From Ligustrum vulgare (Eukaryota; Streptophyta; Magnoliopsida; Lamiales; Oleaceae), in assembly GCA_963555705.1 (NCBI GenBank), contig OY743190.1:12003501-12067500 (forward strand): a DNA stretch of 64,000 nucleotides, written 5' to 3'. The translations under genes were made by a program, and so were the position numbers. Of the stretch, positions 24,475 to 34,814 are shown one piece after another. The notes under the pieces are model-generated. The model was not told where the DNA came from. It searched no databases and saw nothing but the letters and a program-made list of their open reading frames with translations. Every line of letters begins with the position of its first letter. The stretch's first letter is position 1.

Positions 24475-24476
24475 GA

Positions 24477-24502
24477 CACGTGCATTGCACGTGCGTCAAA
24501 CT
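24477..24502 (+). mobile_element. Degenerate Helitron 3' end
   Basis: CACGTGCATTGCACGTG forms a perfect hairpin at 24477-24493, followed by CGTCAAACTACTG. The layout matches the other Helitron ends in the window but has CTAC in place of CTAG, so it is either decayed or a different family. Confidence 0.35.
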
Positions 24503-24529
24503 ACTGTTTAAAAAAAATGTGTTTAAAAA

Positions 24530-25530
24530 TTGGTTAATTACTTTAAAAGACACTAAAGTTTCAATAAAACTTCAAAATGGACACTAAAGTTTGTTCCTTA
24601 CCCAAATAGACACTGAAATTTCAAAGAATTTTAAAACGGACACTGAAGTTCATCCCTCATCCAAATGGACATCGAAGTTTCGATCTCTTACTATGCAGGA
24701 CATTCTATTAATATAGTCAAGGTTTGAGTCCACATGGCAAGGTTAGATGATGAGTTGGCATCCACGGTTTAAATAGGATGACACAAACTATGTTGCATTT
24801 TCAAAACTCGAATTCCTCCAATACATACAATATATATATAAAAAAGCGAGGCCGTGTTTATTTAAATATGTTAAATTCAATATTAATTGTGAAATATATT
24901 AAGTTTTCCATATATTAGTTTGAATATTATTTGTCAAAGATTGTTAATTGGATGTTCTATATCAAATAACACATACAAATATGAAAGTATTACATTGAAA
25001 TAACATTACTCAAATTCTAGATAGGAACATGAGATTGATGTTTTTATTTGTAAAATTAGATATGAATATTATTTTTATAATTAGTGATTATATTTAATGT
25101 AGTAATTTCATGTTTGTATGCATTATTCGATATAGAACATCCAATTAGCAATTTATGGCAAATAATATTCAAATTAATTTGTAGATAGCTTAATATATTT
25201 GACAATTAATATTAAATTTAACACATTTAAATAAAGAAGACCTCGTTTTTTATATTTTATTTTAGAAATTCGGGTTTAAAAATGCACTTGTCAACTTATT
25301 TAAATTGTGGATGCCAACTCATCATTTAACCTTGTCATGTGGCCTCAAACCTTGACTACACTAACAAAGTGTCCAGCAGGTAAGAGATCGAAACTTCAGT
25401 GTTCGTTTGGGTAAGAACTAATTTCAGTGTCCATTTTGAAATTCTTTTGAAACTTAGTATCTGTTTAGGTAAGGAATGGACTTCAATGTAATTTTTTTGA
25501 AATTTCGATGTCCGTTAGAGTAATTAACCC
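24530..25530. mobile_element. 1-kb MULE-like element with long terminal inverted repeats, 9-bp TSD
   Basis: Both ends carry GGTTAATTACT-type termini (left at 24532; right the reverse complement, ending 25530). About 330 bp on each side are inverted matches: left 'atgatgagttggcatccac' near 24750 pairs with right 'gatgccaactcatcat' near 25310. The outer parts are degenerate repeats of 'ggacactgaagttt'. Flanking copies of GTTTAAAAA lie at 24521-24529 and 25531-25539, 9 bp as expected for Mutator-like elements. The interior is AT-rich and lacks a transposase, so it is non-autonomous. Registration of the left end is uncertain by one base. Confidence 0.75.
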
Positions 25531-25539
25531 GTTTAAAAA

Positions 25540-26200
25540 CATTTTTTTTTTTATATATTTTTAGGTACAATATGTGGTTGAAGAATGGAGAGAGAAAATA
25601 TGGATGGTTAAAAGTAATTTGGGGAATTGTGTTGAAAAAAAAAGTTTTAAACGCTTTTGCCAAACAGAGCTAAGTGATCTAATTAGTTTGAGCTCTAGCA
25701 ACATCACTTTGTAATGCGTAGAGACAAGATAGTCTAATTATGGTTGATGAAAATCTAATTGGATACTATAAAAGGACATCCTATGTGGTTGTGGTCTCCA
25801 AGTCAAATATAACATATGTTCGAGATTTCTCTTGTTGCTCCATATCAGAGAGAATCAATTGAGCAATAAGGTTATTTGGATGTAGAAGACCAAACTCCTG
25901 TCAAATCAACATCAGTGAAATTCAGATATTTTTTCATTTTATTATTCTTGGTAATTTAGCATGATTGTTTTGGGCATCAAATAACTAAGGTAATTATTCT
26001 AACAGTTAGAGTTTAACATCTCAAGTTCGATCCTCAATGATAATTGTTCGATATTAGTTTAATAATTCGAGAAATTGATTAAGAGTTGAAAAATCAACTA
26101 AAGTGACTTTGTATCAACTTCAGTCAAATATTCAAACTCGACCCAATCCGTTTAGGCAAATTAGTTTAACACTTCACCACTTTGGGCCGCAGATTTCTCT
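25540..26200. other. Intergenic, no gene recognised
   Basis: 25545-25670 is MITE-like debris ending 'gccaaacagagct'. The rest has no recognisable feature. Confidence 0.35.
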
Positions 26201-26720
26201 ACATATATTGAAGGGTATATTTGACATTTCGAAACCAATATTGGATGAATGAGAAATTATGGACAAGGGAAAAAGTTGGTCGAATTTTTAACCATGCGAT
26301 TGCATGGTTTCAAGTGTTTTATTTAAATATCAGTTTCGAGTAAAGCCATGAGATCGCACGGATTATAACCATGCGATCGTATGGTACTCCGAACTGTTGT
26401 GTCTTTTCGAAGTAATACATTATATGACTCCACACCACTTCGTCTACAATCATTCATCATCTATAAATAGGACCCTTGAGATATCCTAACCTCACACCAA
26501 TGATATTCAAACATAATATCATTCTCTCATCTTCCATTAAAAAAAATTATTACATTCTTGTTGCATAAATTTTTGTTCTTCTCTTTCATTTTCATTTGGA
26601 GTACGAAGCCAAATTCTAGTTCGTTGTGCTTGTGTTTTGAAATGCTACAAACATAAGTGGTAGTCATTGTATCTTCAGAGTTGATTTTCATAAACCGTAG
26701 GCATCATTGCGGGGCAAATT
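26201..26720 (+). mobile_element. LTR-like promoter fragment with GCGATCGC-type palindromes and TATA box
   Basis: The inverted repeat AACCATGC-GATT-GCATGGTT lies at 26290-26309. A related site is near 26346-26361, and the near-palindrome ACCATGCGATCGTATGGT lies at 26368-26385. CTATAAATAGG follows at 26461-26471, then a leader-like region. The layout parallels the LTR at 19809 and the solo LTR at 48688-50197, so I read it as an LTR U3/R fragment. Ends and target duplications were not found. Confidence 0.4.
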
Positions 26721-27664
26721 CGACTTAAGGACAAAGTGTTCAACACTTGCCTCAACTTTGTCTCTTTTCTTCTCCTTTTCTTTTTCTTGTTTACTTGCGA
26801 TATTCCGTCCAACTTTCGGCATGGATTTACATATTATTATTATATTTACTTGGCATCACTATACACAAAATATTTCAACAGTAATTTTATTTATTGTTTA
26901 TACAAGTTTCAAGCTTCATACATCTGAAGTACATTATGCCTATGTTTAGTTTAATTTAAAATCAAATGCTTAATAAATTTTAATAAAAGTTTATGAAATA
27001 TATGATTAAAATGCTAATAAAATTTGTGGATCGTGAATCTCGTGAAATGTATGATTAAAGACAAATTTGAAGAAATACATCAACTTTTTATTGGCTGCAT
27101 TTAAATACAGCATCACAAATTTGTGCAATCGGTTATAAGGATAGACTGCTTAGGCGACTTTGTATCCTATTATGGGCCGAAAAATAGAAGAATCTAGGTC
27201 TAGAGATGACAATGCAATGCAATGCAATGCATTGGATCCAATCGATGGAAAGAAAAATTCATCGTTAACCAAGAAGTTTCTCATGGAAAAAAGTAGTGGT
27301 AGATAAAAAGTGTCTTCGTTTTTCTTATTCACAAGTTCAACTTTGGTAGATCTGATTTGGTGGTGGAACCATGTGCTTGTGAAAAATGGTGAGGTCTATA
27401 TCGATTTATTGCTTTAGATTCACTTATTCAAAGGGCCAGCAAAGAGTCAAGAGTTGTCAAAGATAGACTTTTTTCTTGTGGTTATGTAATATATTAATGC
27501 ATATGGGTAATTTTATAAGATTGTTATGTATGTGCTTTTCTTGAATGAATAGTTAAAAAACTCACAAATTGTTCTCTTCTCCACTTATAGAATGTTCGAT
27601 ACAGATAGGTAGACAATATTGAGTCTACTGAGCAAAAACAAGAAGTTAAATATTTTTCGTTATA
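26721..27664. other. Intergenic, no gene recognised
   Basis: AT-rich sequence with a CAATG repeat (about 27210-27232). Open frames at 26707-26949 are Phe/Leu/Ser-rich low complexity. Confidence 0.35.
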
Positions 27665-27684
27665 CTATTTACCCCTTTTCAAAA

Positions 27685-27937
27685 AAAAAAAAAAGGTGTA
27701 GCCCACACCCTGAGGGCCCGAACCGACCACGCCCAAGGTCATTGGTTCGGGAAGGTAAATCCAGGTTATGCCTCCAAGTAGCCAGGGTGGAAGGGCTTAT
27801 GGTAAGCATGAGCAAATCTCAATAACTCCCGCTTGTCACAAGGCCAATTCCACCTTGCGGGGAATCGAACCAAGCACACAGCTGCGCTGAGCACTTACCA
27901 CCCATCCCCTTTGCCACTTGGAGATGTGCCCTGGGGC
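27685..27937 (-). mobile_element. SINE (tRNA-type pol III promoter) with long target-site duplication
   Basis: On the minus strand the 253-bp body starts GGCCCCAGGGCACATC. It has an A-box-like TGGCAAAGGGGATGGGTGG (complement of 27898-27916) and a B box GGTTCGATTCCCC (complement of 27859-27871), and ends in a T-rich tail (the + strand poly-A at about 27681-27694). The flanks share a roughly 20-bp direct repeat with core CTATTTACCCCTTTTC (27665-27680 and 27938-27953), a target duplication of the length made by LINE-type retrotransposition. No coding potential. The SINE family cannot be named by eye. The intact A and B boxes make transcription possible. Confidence 0.88.
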
Positions 27938-28164
27938 CTATTTACCCCTTTTCAAAATTGTGTAGAGAACGCGTTGGTATGCATTATTGGACAAAAAGAC
28001 CGTGCAATGGTCAAACTTTTAACGTCTTATTTTTCTTTAATAATGCCTAATGCGGCCAATTTACTTTAACAGACACCACATGACACGAAATTGAAGTTAA
28101 GTTGGAAATAACAAAAACTTAAAAAACTTCATTGTGAAAATCGCCATTACAAGATTCAATTTAG

Positions 28165-28356
28165 ATATAGTGCACATTATGGTCATCATATCATTTATCC
28201 ACCCATCACGTGACGGGTGGGTATTGATTGTAAGTGGATGTAGGCTAACCCATTTACAGGGGATGGGTGGTTCTTGAGGTTGGGAAGCCAATACTCACCC
28301 GTCACATGACGGGTGAGTAAATTATATGGTACCCATGGTGGATACCATATAATTTC
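28165..28356. repeat. Compact palindromic element (three hairpins), MITE-like
   Basis: CTCACCCGTC-ACAT-GACGGGTGAG (28294-28317) is a perfect hairpin. AATTATATGGTA pairs perfectly with TACCATATAATT (28320-28331 with 28343-28354). A related imperfect palindrome, CACCCATCACGTGACGGGTGG, lies near 28199-28219. The outer thirds are also inverted matches of each other (CATATCATTTATCCACCC with the complement of GGGTGAGTAAATTATATG). No clear target duplication. Confidence 0.6.
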
Positions 28357-28504
28357 CACTACAAGATTTAGTTATATATTTGGGCTCAATGTTTAAAATT
28401 TAGTTTTTTCTAAACTCATTTTATGAAACCCGTAATTTTATCAGAAATTACTATTTGTAACCAAACCAAACAGAGACTTATGATTCATTCGGTTGCAAAT
28501 ATGA

Positions 28505-30055
28505 TTTTTACAAACAATTAATATTTGGATTTCTTGCAAAAATAGTTTTCAACGTTTAGATTTTGGTATTTATACCCTCAGATTCACCAAACGTTGTGAA
28601 AATGGTCTCTGCCGTTATATTCTGTTAATTCCAACCGTTAATTGCACTATTTGACCTTATTTTTCATATTTTCATAAGGGCATTTATATCTTTATCTAAT
28701 TTTCCACCTATTTTACATCCAATTAAAAGGTTGTATACAGAATTACAAACAACATCCATGGAATGAAAGTGTTTTGGCGTATTAAGTCCCTAACCTACAA
28801 ACGTTTAGCGTATTTAGTCCCTAACTTACAAATGTTTGGCATCTTTAGTCCCTAACATATTAATTCACTGTTTGAGATATATTATTTCAAATAATGTACT
28901 TTGTAATTGTAATTTTTTGAAGAATTTGTAGTTAAAAAGCAAGATCTTTTTTTTTATTTACGTCTAGATTATTTTATTAATTGAAAAATCATTTTTTTTC
29001 AAAACTCATTTTCAACCGCACATTGTAATTTTAATTTTTCCAAATAATGCGATTAGTAATTGTAATTTTTGGAAAATTTGTGGTTAAAAAGTAAGATTTT
29101 TTTATTTACGTCTAGATTATTTTATTGATTGAAAAACTTCATTTTTATTTAAAACTCGTTTTAAACCTCACATTCAATAAATAAAATTATCTAGACATAA
29201 ATTTATGAATGATTTAACAAATAGTGGCTTATTAATTTACAAACATTGATTAATTAAAATTCAACAACAATATGTCACACTATTTGATTTGGATAAAAAA
29301 GAAAATTAGGATTGAATAAAAAACATTTAGCGACTGACAAAGAAGGGAACTGAGCCGATCGAATTGAAATCGAACCGAAAAATTGAAATTTATTATTGAT
29401 TTTAAAGTTAATAAAAGATTTAACAAAAATTCACCACAACAATAGTTCAACACATCGGTAAAAAAAAAATCATAGATTATTTTATACGTAAATAAAAAAA
29501 TAACTTGGTTGTTAACAACAAATTCTTCAAAAATTACAATGTGCGGTTGAAAATGAGTTTTGAAAAAAATGATATTTTCAATCAAAAAAATAATCTAGAC
29601 GTAAATAAAAAAAATCTTGTTTTTAACCACAAATTTTTCAAAAAATCACAATTACAAATCGCATTATTTGAAATAATAGGTCTCAAACAGTGAATTAATA
29701 TGTTATGGACTAAATATGCCAAAATGTTTGTATGTTATGGACTAAATAGGCCAAAGGTTTGTCGTTTAGGAACTTAATACGCCAAAAACTTTTCATTTCA
29801 GGGATGTTATCTGTATACAACATTTCAATTGGATGTAAAATAGGTGAAAAATTAGATAAAGACATAAATGTCCTTATGAAAATATGAAAAATAAGGTCAA
29901 ATGGTGCAATTAACGGTAGTAATTAATAGAATATAACGGCAGGAACCATTTTCGCAATGTTTGGTGAATGTAAGGGTCTAAATGTCGAAATCTAAGCGTT
30001 GTGGACTAGTTTCTCAAGAAACCCAAACGTTGGGGACCATTTGTATTGTTTACCC
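28505..30055. repeat. 1.55-kb foldback element with arms of about 550-680 bp
   Basis: The left arm (28505 to about 29190) is the inverted complement of the right arm (about 29490 to 30055). Landmarks: TATTAATTCACTGTTTGAGA (28858-28877) is perfectly complemented at 29681-29700; GGTTGTATACAG near 28730 pairs with CTGTATACAAC near 29810; AACGTTTAGATTTTGG pairs with CGAAATCTAAGCGTT. The centre is AT-rich with no transposase. It is probably a non-autonomous MULE or foldback element. The target duplication was not resolved. Confidence 0.7.
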
Positions 30056-30854
30056 TTTATATTTTGCCAAATTAAAAAGAATAATACTATCAATTTTAAA
30101 AGTTTCGTTAAATACAGATATTTGATATTTTACTAAATTAAAAAGAATAATATTATCAAATTTAAAAGTTTCGTTAAATAAAGATTTCAAATCTCTAGTT
30201 TTCATTATAATTGAATAGCATGGCTCCGGACTAAGAACTCATTGGGAGATTCTCATCAATTGATTTTATTGTTCGATTTATAGATCACTTTGTATGTTAT
30301 ACAAGGGAACTTATATGAAATACTGTCTTAAAGTTCATCATTTTTTCTGTTGCTGACCTTAAAGTGAAAATTTAAATATTGTCTTAAAGTTTATCATTTG
30401 TTTTGATGTTGACCTTTAGAGCCAGTTTGGTAACGGGAAAAATTTAACATCAATTTTTCAAATTCAATCTCTATTATATATTCTTAGTCAACTCACAATT
30501 TTTGACTTTTCAAGCTTTTTAAAACCATACATCAATATAAAAATTAAAAAAACTAAAAAAATCAAAATTTTTTACATTACCAAATACGTGAAAATTTAAG
30601 GTGGCCCACGCTATAATAGCTTATGGTGCAAATTGGTCTAATTCTTTTTCTTTGTCTGATTTTATTTTATGTTTTTTATCTGCCCTTGTTAGAACAGATA
30701 TTAATTAATCTATTAATAGTTTTGTTTAAAAAAAAAAATTTAAGTAGTTGAGTATTATGCATAAAACCAGCCTCGTTATTAGTGGGCATTGTAAGGAAAT
30801 TTCCATAAGGGAACCATAAGATAGAGGAAAAGGGAACATAGAAGGGAATGGAAA
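30056..30854. other. Intergenic region downstream of the ZIP relic
   Basis: It contains a duplicated 'attaaaaagaataatactatcaa...ttaaaagtttcgttaaata' phrase (30070-30115 and 30135-30180) and AT-rich unique-looking sequence. No gene was seen. Confidence 0.4.
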
Positions 30855-32196
30855 TTACGCCCATTTGGCCAGAAAAGACGTACATCCAGCACCTAGTAGA
30901 AGTGAAATATTTGTTCCCAACTGAAGTCTAACGTTGCTCTGCATCCTAGGATTCATAAAATCTGCTGCTAATAGATCAACAAGTGCCATACAAATAAGTA
31001 TCCAGGACAAAGCAGAATTCAAAATCCCTTCAACGATAAGAGCGATCGGGCTATTTCTTTGTACACATTCAATATTCCAATTCCAATCGCGATCCCGACT
31101 GGGGTCGCGAAGGAGAAAAAGAGTGTCATAATTGTCGTCATTTGGGACTTGAATTTGGCCTAATCACGCAAAGAAAAGGTGGGGGACAGGGAATAAGTTT
31201 CTTGCTACCATTCCGAAATCGGAATAAATGACGTGAAGATTATGATAACATGAATATGAACCATAAAATCGAATGATGAAAACATTATGACAACATTCGC
31301 AACTTTTTTCGATTCCGAAAATTTAGGATAAATATGGTACCTGGGAGATGCAACCACCAAGTCCCATACCCTCAAAGAACTGATGACAAGAAAGGGCAGT
31401 CAATAGTCTTTACTGTATCCGGGCTATTTGAATTTTGAAGCCCCCAATGAAATTCCAATTACCACTGAGTGCACCACAATTCCCAAAACCTACACAGAAC
31501 AAACATTACAATATGATCGGTCATCGATCATCTCATCTAAAAGTTTAAACAGTTAATCTAGAACTTACTTGTGATATTATGCGCTGCCGGACAAGATCAA
31601 GAACTCCAGACTCATTTATCCGGAATCGCAGCCCCATGAGCATGACCGTGCGAAGCGTGATTGTGTACGTGGACGTGTCCGACGTGTTCGTCACTAGCCC
31701 CTTCGTCCACGTTCACCTTTTTAACCATGTTGAAGTGCATCTTTTTGTAGAAACTGGTTGCAATTGTGTCCACCATGAGTGTCCCAATTGAAGCCACCAT
31801 TGCCATGAATCCGGCGAAGGGAAATTTTCCCCATGGATTATGGCTAAGGCAAGGAGATGTCAAATTCTCGAATGCTTCCAGAAGGATGTGGATGAACCCG
31901 ATTGCTAAAATCACTCCAGCTGCAAATGCTTTGATCATGAAGAATATGTCATTTTCGGGGTGTAAAGCTTCGACTTTTCTGCCAAGAAGTGGGATGCTCA
32001 CACCAATGCCACCAGAAACAAGAACAGCAGCTATGGAACTCAGTTTGTACTTAAGGGCCTCATTTTTATTCCGGTGATCGGATTCATCATTACACGTATG
32101 CTCTCCGGCTACCACCGCCGGAAGTGACAGAACAAGAAGGAATGTCAAGATTATGATCTTATCCTTATCAGAATAACACCATTGAAAACTGCTCAT
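30855..32196 (-). pseudogene. ZIP-family zinc/iron transporter pseudogene (ZIP1/3/5/IRT-like), 3 exons
   Basis: ZIP proteins import Zn, Fe and other divalent metals through eight membrane helices. Exons on minus: 32196-31569, 31489-31341, 31159-30855, with GT-AG junctions. ATG 32196 (MSSFQW) is followed by a hydrophobic signal segment. The longer frame up to 32358 is upstream of the usual start. Visible motifs: PLLGRKVEAL, MIKAFAAGVILAIGFIHIL, SPCLSHNPWGKFPFAGF, the His-rich loop HVHVHNHASHGHAHG, HSVVIGISLGAS in TM4, HQFFEGMGLGGC in TM5, [21 protein letters not shown], and the terminal LLAKWA then TAA. The frame breaks about four times: near 31611-31621 after the His loop, at TAG 31424-31426, again near 31400-31410, and near 31048-31057. 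The expected residues continue in another frame after each break. Splice sites and the full domain order survive, so this is a young pseudogene or a gene with assembly indels. Confidence 0.85.
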
Positions 32197-32788
32197 GTTG
32201 AAACGGAGCAAGTGAGAAGACAAGTTTCTGAAATTTTGAGGTATGGAGTCGTGTCTTTTGCAAGTACTATAGAGGAAGAGGTGCTTTGTAGAATCTTTAA
32301 TTGATTGGCCAATTAATTTACTAGAGTATTTAGATGGATGGTGATCAAAACCCAGCAAGAAAAGATGAATTTATACTGTTTTAAGTACCTTTGAATAGGA
32401 ATTTGTATATGTTGTCTAGCAATGAGGTGTGCAAAAATGTTCTTCTGTCCACAATGGACAGATGTACATGTGGACATTGGTTCATCACATTCCAGTCAAA
32501 CGTGACTGGAATGTGATAGATCAATTTCTACATGTCACATCGACAATGATTAATTTCTCTTACTAATTGTGGACATTCATGACAACTTAATATTAGGATA
32601 GTCATACTATGTAGACGATGAAATTCTACGTCAAATGCTCGGTATGAAAACATTCTCGATTCATCTCGTGATACGAAATCCTTAGTTGTAAGGTTTTTTG
32701 GTGTTTAAGAATTGTACAAAATCTATCTTTTTTTTTTTCTTTTAAAACGAAAATTAAGGTATATTGCATGTACAACATATATATTACA
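32197..32788. other. ZIP upstream flank
   Basis: This is the presumed 5' leader and promoter of the minus-strand ZIP gene. A 15-bp inverted repeat (ATCACATTCCAGTCA at 32486-32500 with TGACTGGAATGTGAT at 32504-32518) forms a strong hairpin with a 3-base loop. No gene was seen. Confidence 0.5.
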
Positions 32789-32796
32789 CATATATA

Positions 32797-34413
32797 CAGG
32801 GCGGAACTAGCGGTGGGCTTCAGTCAATCTGCTGAAGCCCACTAAGGTTTTCTGAAAATGTTCAACTTCATCTGACGTCCAAACTATTCTTCTACCTTAG
32901 CCTACTAGAATTCCTCATTTCTCCTCTTCCAAGTAGCCAAACTCCAACTCAATAGGGCCAAAATACTACAAATCAATTACAATTTACAATACTCGATCCA
33001 TACCATATGGTCTATATCACGATTTCTGGTTCACAACTGAGAGAAACAAACCACCCAATCCTCATCTGGCATCCGTCTTGCTCTGCCTCTACGTCAATAG
33101 AGTTTTGCCCGCTCAGCTGCTGCTGCCGTCGCTGACGGGCCCTGGTTGTTGTTTCCCTCTTCCGCCCCTAACCATATCAATGTGCCGACTGTGGTGTGGT
33201 AAGTCACTAAAATTTACCTTATAAATCTGGTTATTTTACTTTCTTTTGTTATTTCTTAATTTGGAAGTTTAATTAATGGTTATTAATTGTTTTGAGTGTT
33301 GAATTTGTTGATTAATTCATTTTAGTTATTTAGGATTTATTTTGAATTAGGGATTTTTGTGGTAGTTAATTTATTTATTATAAAAGGGTTAATTTAGAAT
33401 TTCTTGTGGTAGATTACTAGACTATTAGTTAAATTTTTATTATTATTAAATGGCTTACTTAGCTTTTTGTGAATTGTGATAGTTTAGAGTTAATTTATTG
33501 ATTTATATTACCGCTTGATTATTGTGATGAGAATTGGTTGGTTGAATTTAGACAATACATATTGAGAGGAAAATTGCTCTTGGAATTGATACGGATGTCT
33601 GGGGAGTAGGAGGATGCGTCAAAAATAAGGGTGGGCGTGGTTCAGTTTGATTTTGGTTCCGGAAGAACCAAACTAAATTATAAATCGATGGTTTTTTACT
33701 AATGGAACCAATTAGTTTTTTTAAAGAAATGGAAACAAACCGGAACCAAACCGCTCGGTTCTGGTTTGATCTAGTTTGATTTTGAGATCATTACTTGAAT
33801 TTTTAAATAATAAATGCAAAATAAAACATGCTTATATCCGCTTCTTCATTAGAATCCATCTACATCATTACTAAATAAAAAATGAAATTTTTAGTTAATA
33901 AAACAAAAATTTAGAAAAAGTAACATGTTATTCTAAGTCGAAGAAGAAGAAACTCACCTAAAGGAAGCTCGCGACCTGTTGAAACTTAGAGAATCGAACA
34001 TAAAGACCGTTTAGACTTATAGTTATATGTTACAATGAAATTCTGAGTCTCATTCTACCGTGGTACCGTGTGAGTTAGGGGTGGAATTTGCAATTTGAGT
34101 TTGGGTTAACTCTTGAGAATTGACGAATTGGACGGAGGTTTATAAATACATAAATTTTGAAAAATAAACATCAATGTGGTCGATAGTGACTAAGGAGTGC
34201 AACAATTGCTGTATTATAGGAGTGCAAGTAGAGCAGTGTGAATGTGTGTCTATAATTGAAAAGAAGAAAAATGAATTAGAATTTATATTTATGATTTAAA
34301 ATCTTTGTCTAATAGGAAATGAGATAAAATGTATGGTAAATAACATTTTTGTAAATTTTACATTTATAATTTCCAATTTGAATTTTTTTGTGAGATGAAT
34401 ATCTACTAATTGT

Positions 34414-34460
<47 letters not shown>

Positions 34461-34806
34461 TGAGTTTGGTTCTAATTCTGGTTCTGAAAAGAGAACCGAA
34501 ACCAAATAGTTCTTGATTCTAAGAACCAAACTATTATTTTTTTATGTAGAACCGAACCAAACCGCTTGGTTTGGTTTGGTTCGGTTTAATCTGGTATGGT
34601 TCTGTTATTTTGTCCACTCCTATTCAAAAGTAATACCTCAAGATATTTTGTATTGCACATTTGTGGTGCTTTTTTTAGCTCTTAGATATTGACATTTAAG
34701 TATTATTTTGTTATATTTACAAATTTGAAATTTGAATTATTCTTATTTTTGACTTGAAAAAAAAAACTCTAGCCCACTACAATTATAAATCCTAGTTCCG
34801 CCACTG
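32797..34806. mobile_element. 2010-bp hAT element, 8-bp TSD CATATATA
   Basis: The left end CAGGGCGGAACTAG and the right end (reverse complement CAGTGGCGGAACTAG) form terminal inverted repeats with a one-base gap. Both sides are flanked by CATATATA (32789-32796 and 34807-34814), the 8-bp duplication of hAT elements. The interior has a subterminal 'agcccact' motif at both ends but no transposase frame, so it is non-autonomous. A second element is nested at 33626-34622. Confidence 0.88.
33626..34622. mobile_element. Nested 1-kb hAT-like element
   Basis: Ends are TAAGGGTGGGCGTGGTTC and (reverse complement of the right end) TAGGAGTGGACAAAATAAC. Flanks GTCAAAAA (33618-33625) and TTCAAAAG (34623-34630) match at six of eight positions, consistent with an aged 8-bp duplication. 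Subterminal regions are rich in GGTTTGGTTCGG/CCGAACCAAACC inverted repeats. No transposase is visible. An (AT)n tract lies at 34418-34456 and produces a false Ile/Tyr frame. Confidence 0.6.
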
Positions 34807-34814
34807 CATATATA

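Noticed and set aside
27859..27916. Possible tRNA gene (A and B box motifs)
   Set aside because: No cloverleaf can be drawn. The block is the promoter of a SINE flanked by target duplications.
31579..32077. + strand frames opposite the ZIP gene
   Set aside because: Antisense shadows; the minus strand carries clear ZIP motifs.
32196..32358. Upstream extension of the ZIP frame (54 codons)
   Set aside because: ZIP proteins start with a short segment before the hydrophobic signal; MSSFQW at 32196 fits. The extension is Ser/His/Lys-rich and resembles leader sequence.
34296..34529. 77-codon frame with an Ile-Tyr repeat
   Set aside because: Translation of an (AT)n microsatellite inside a nested hAT-like element.
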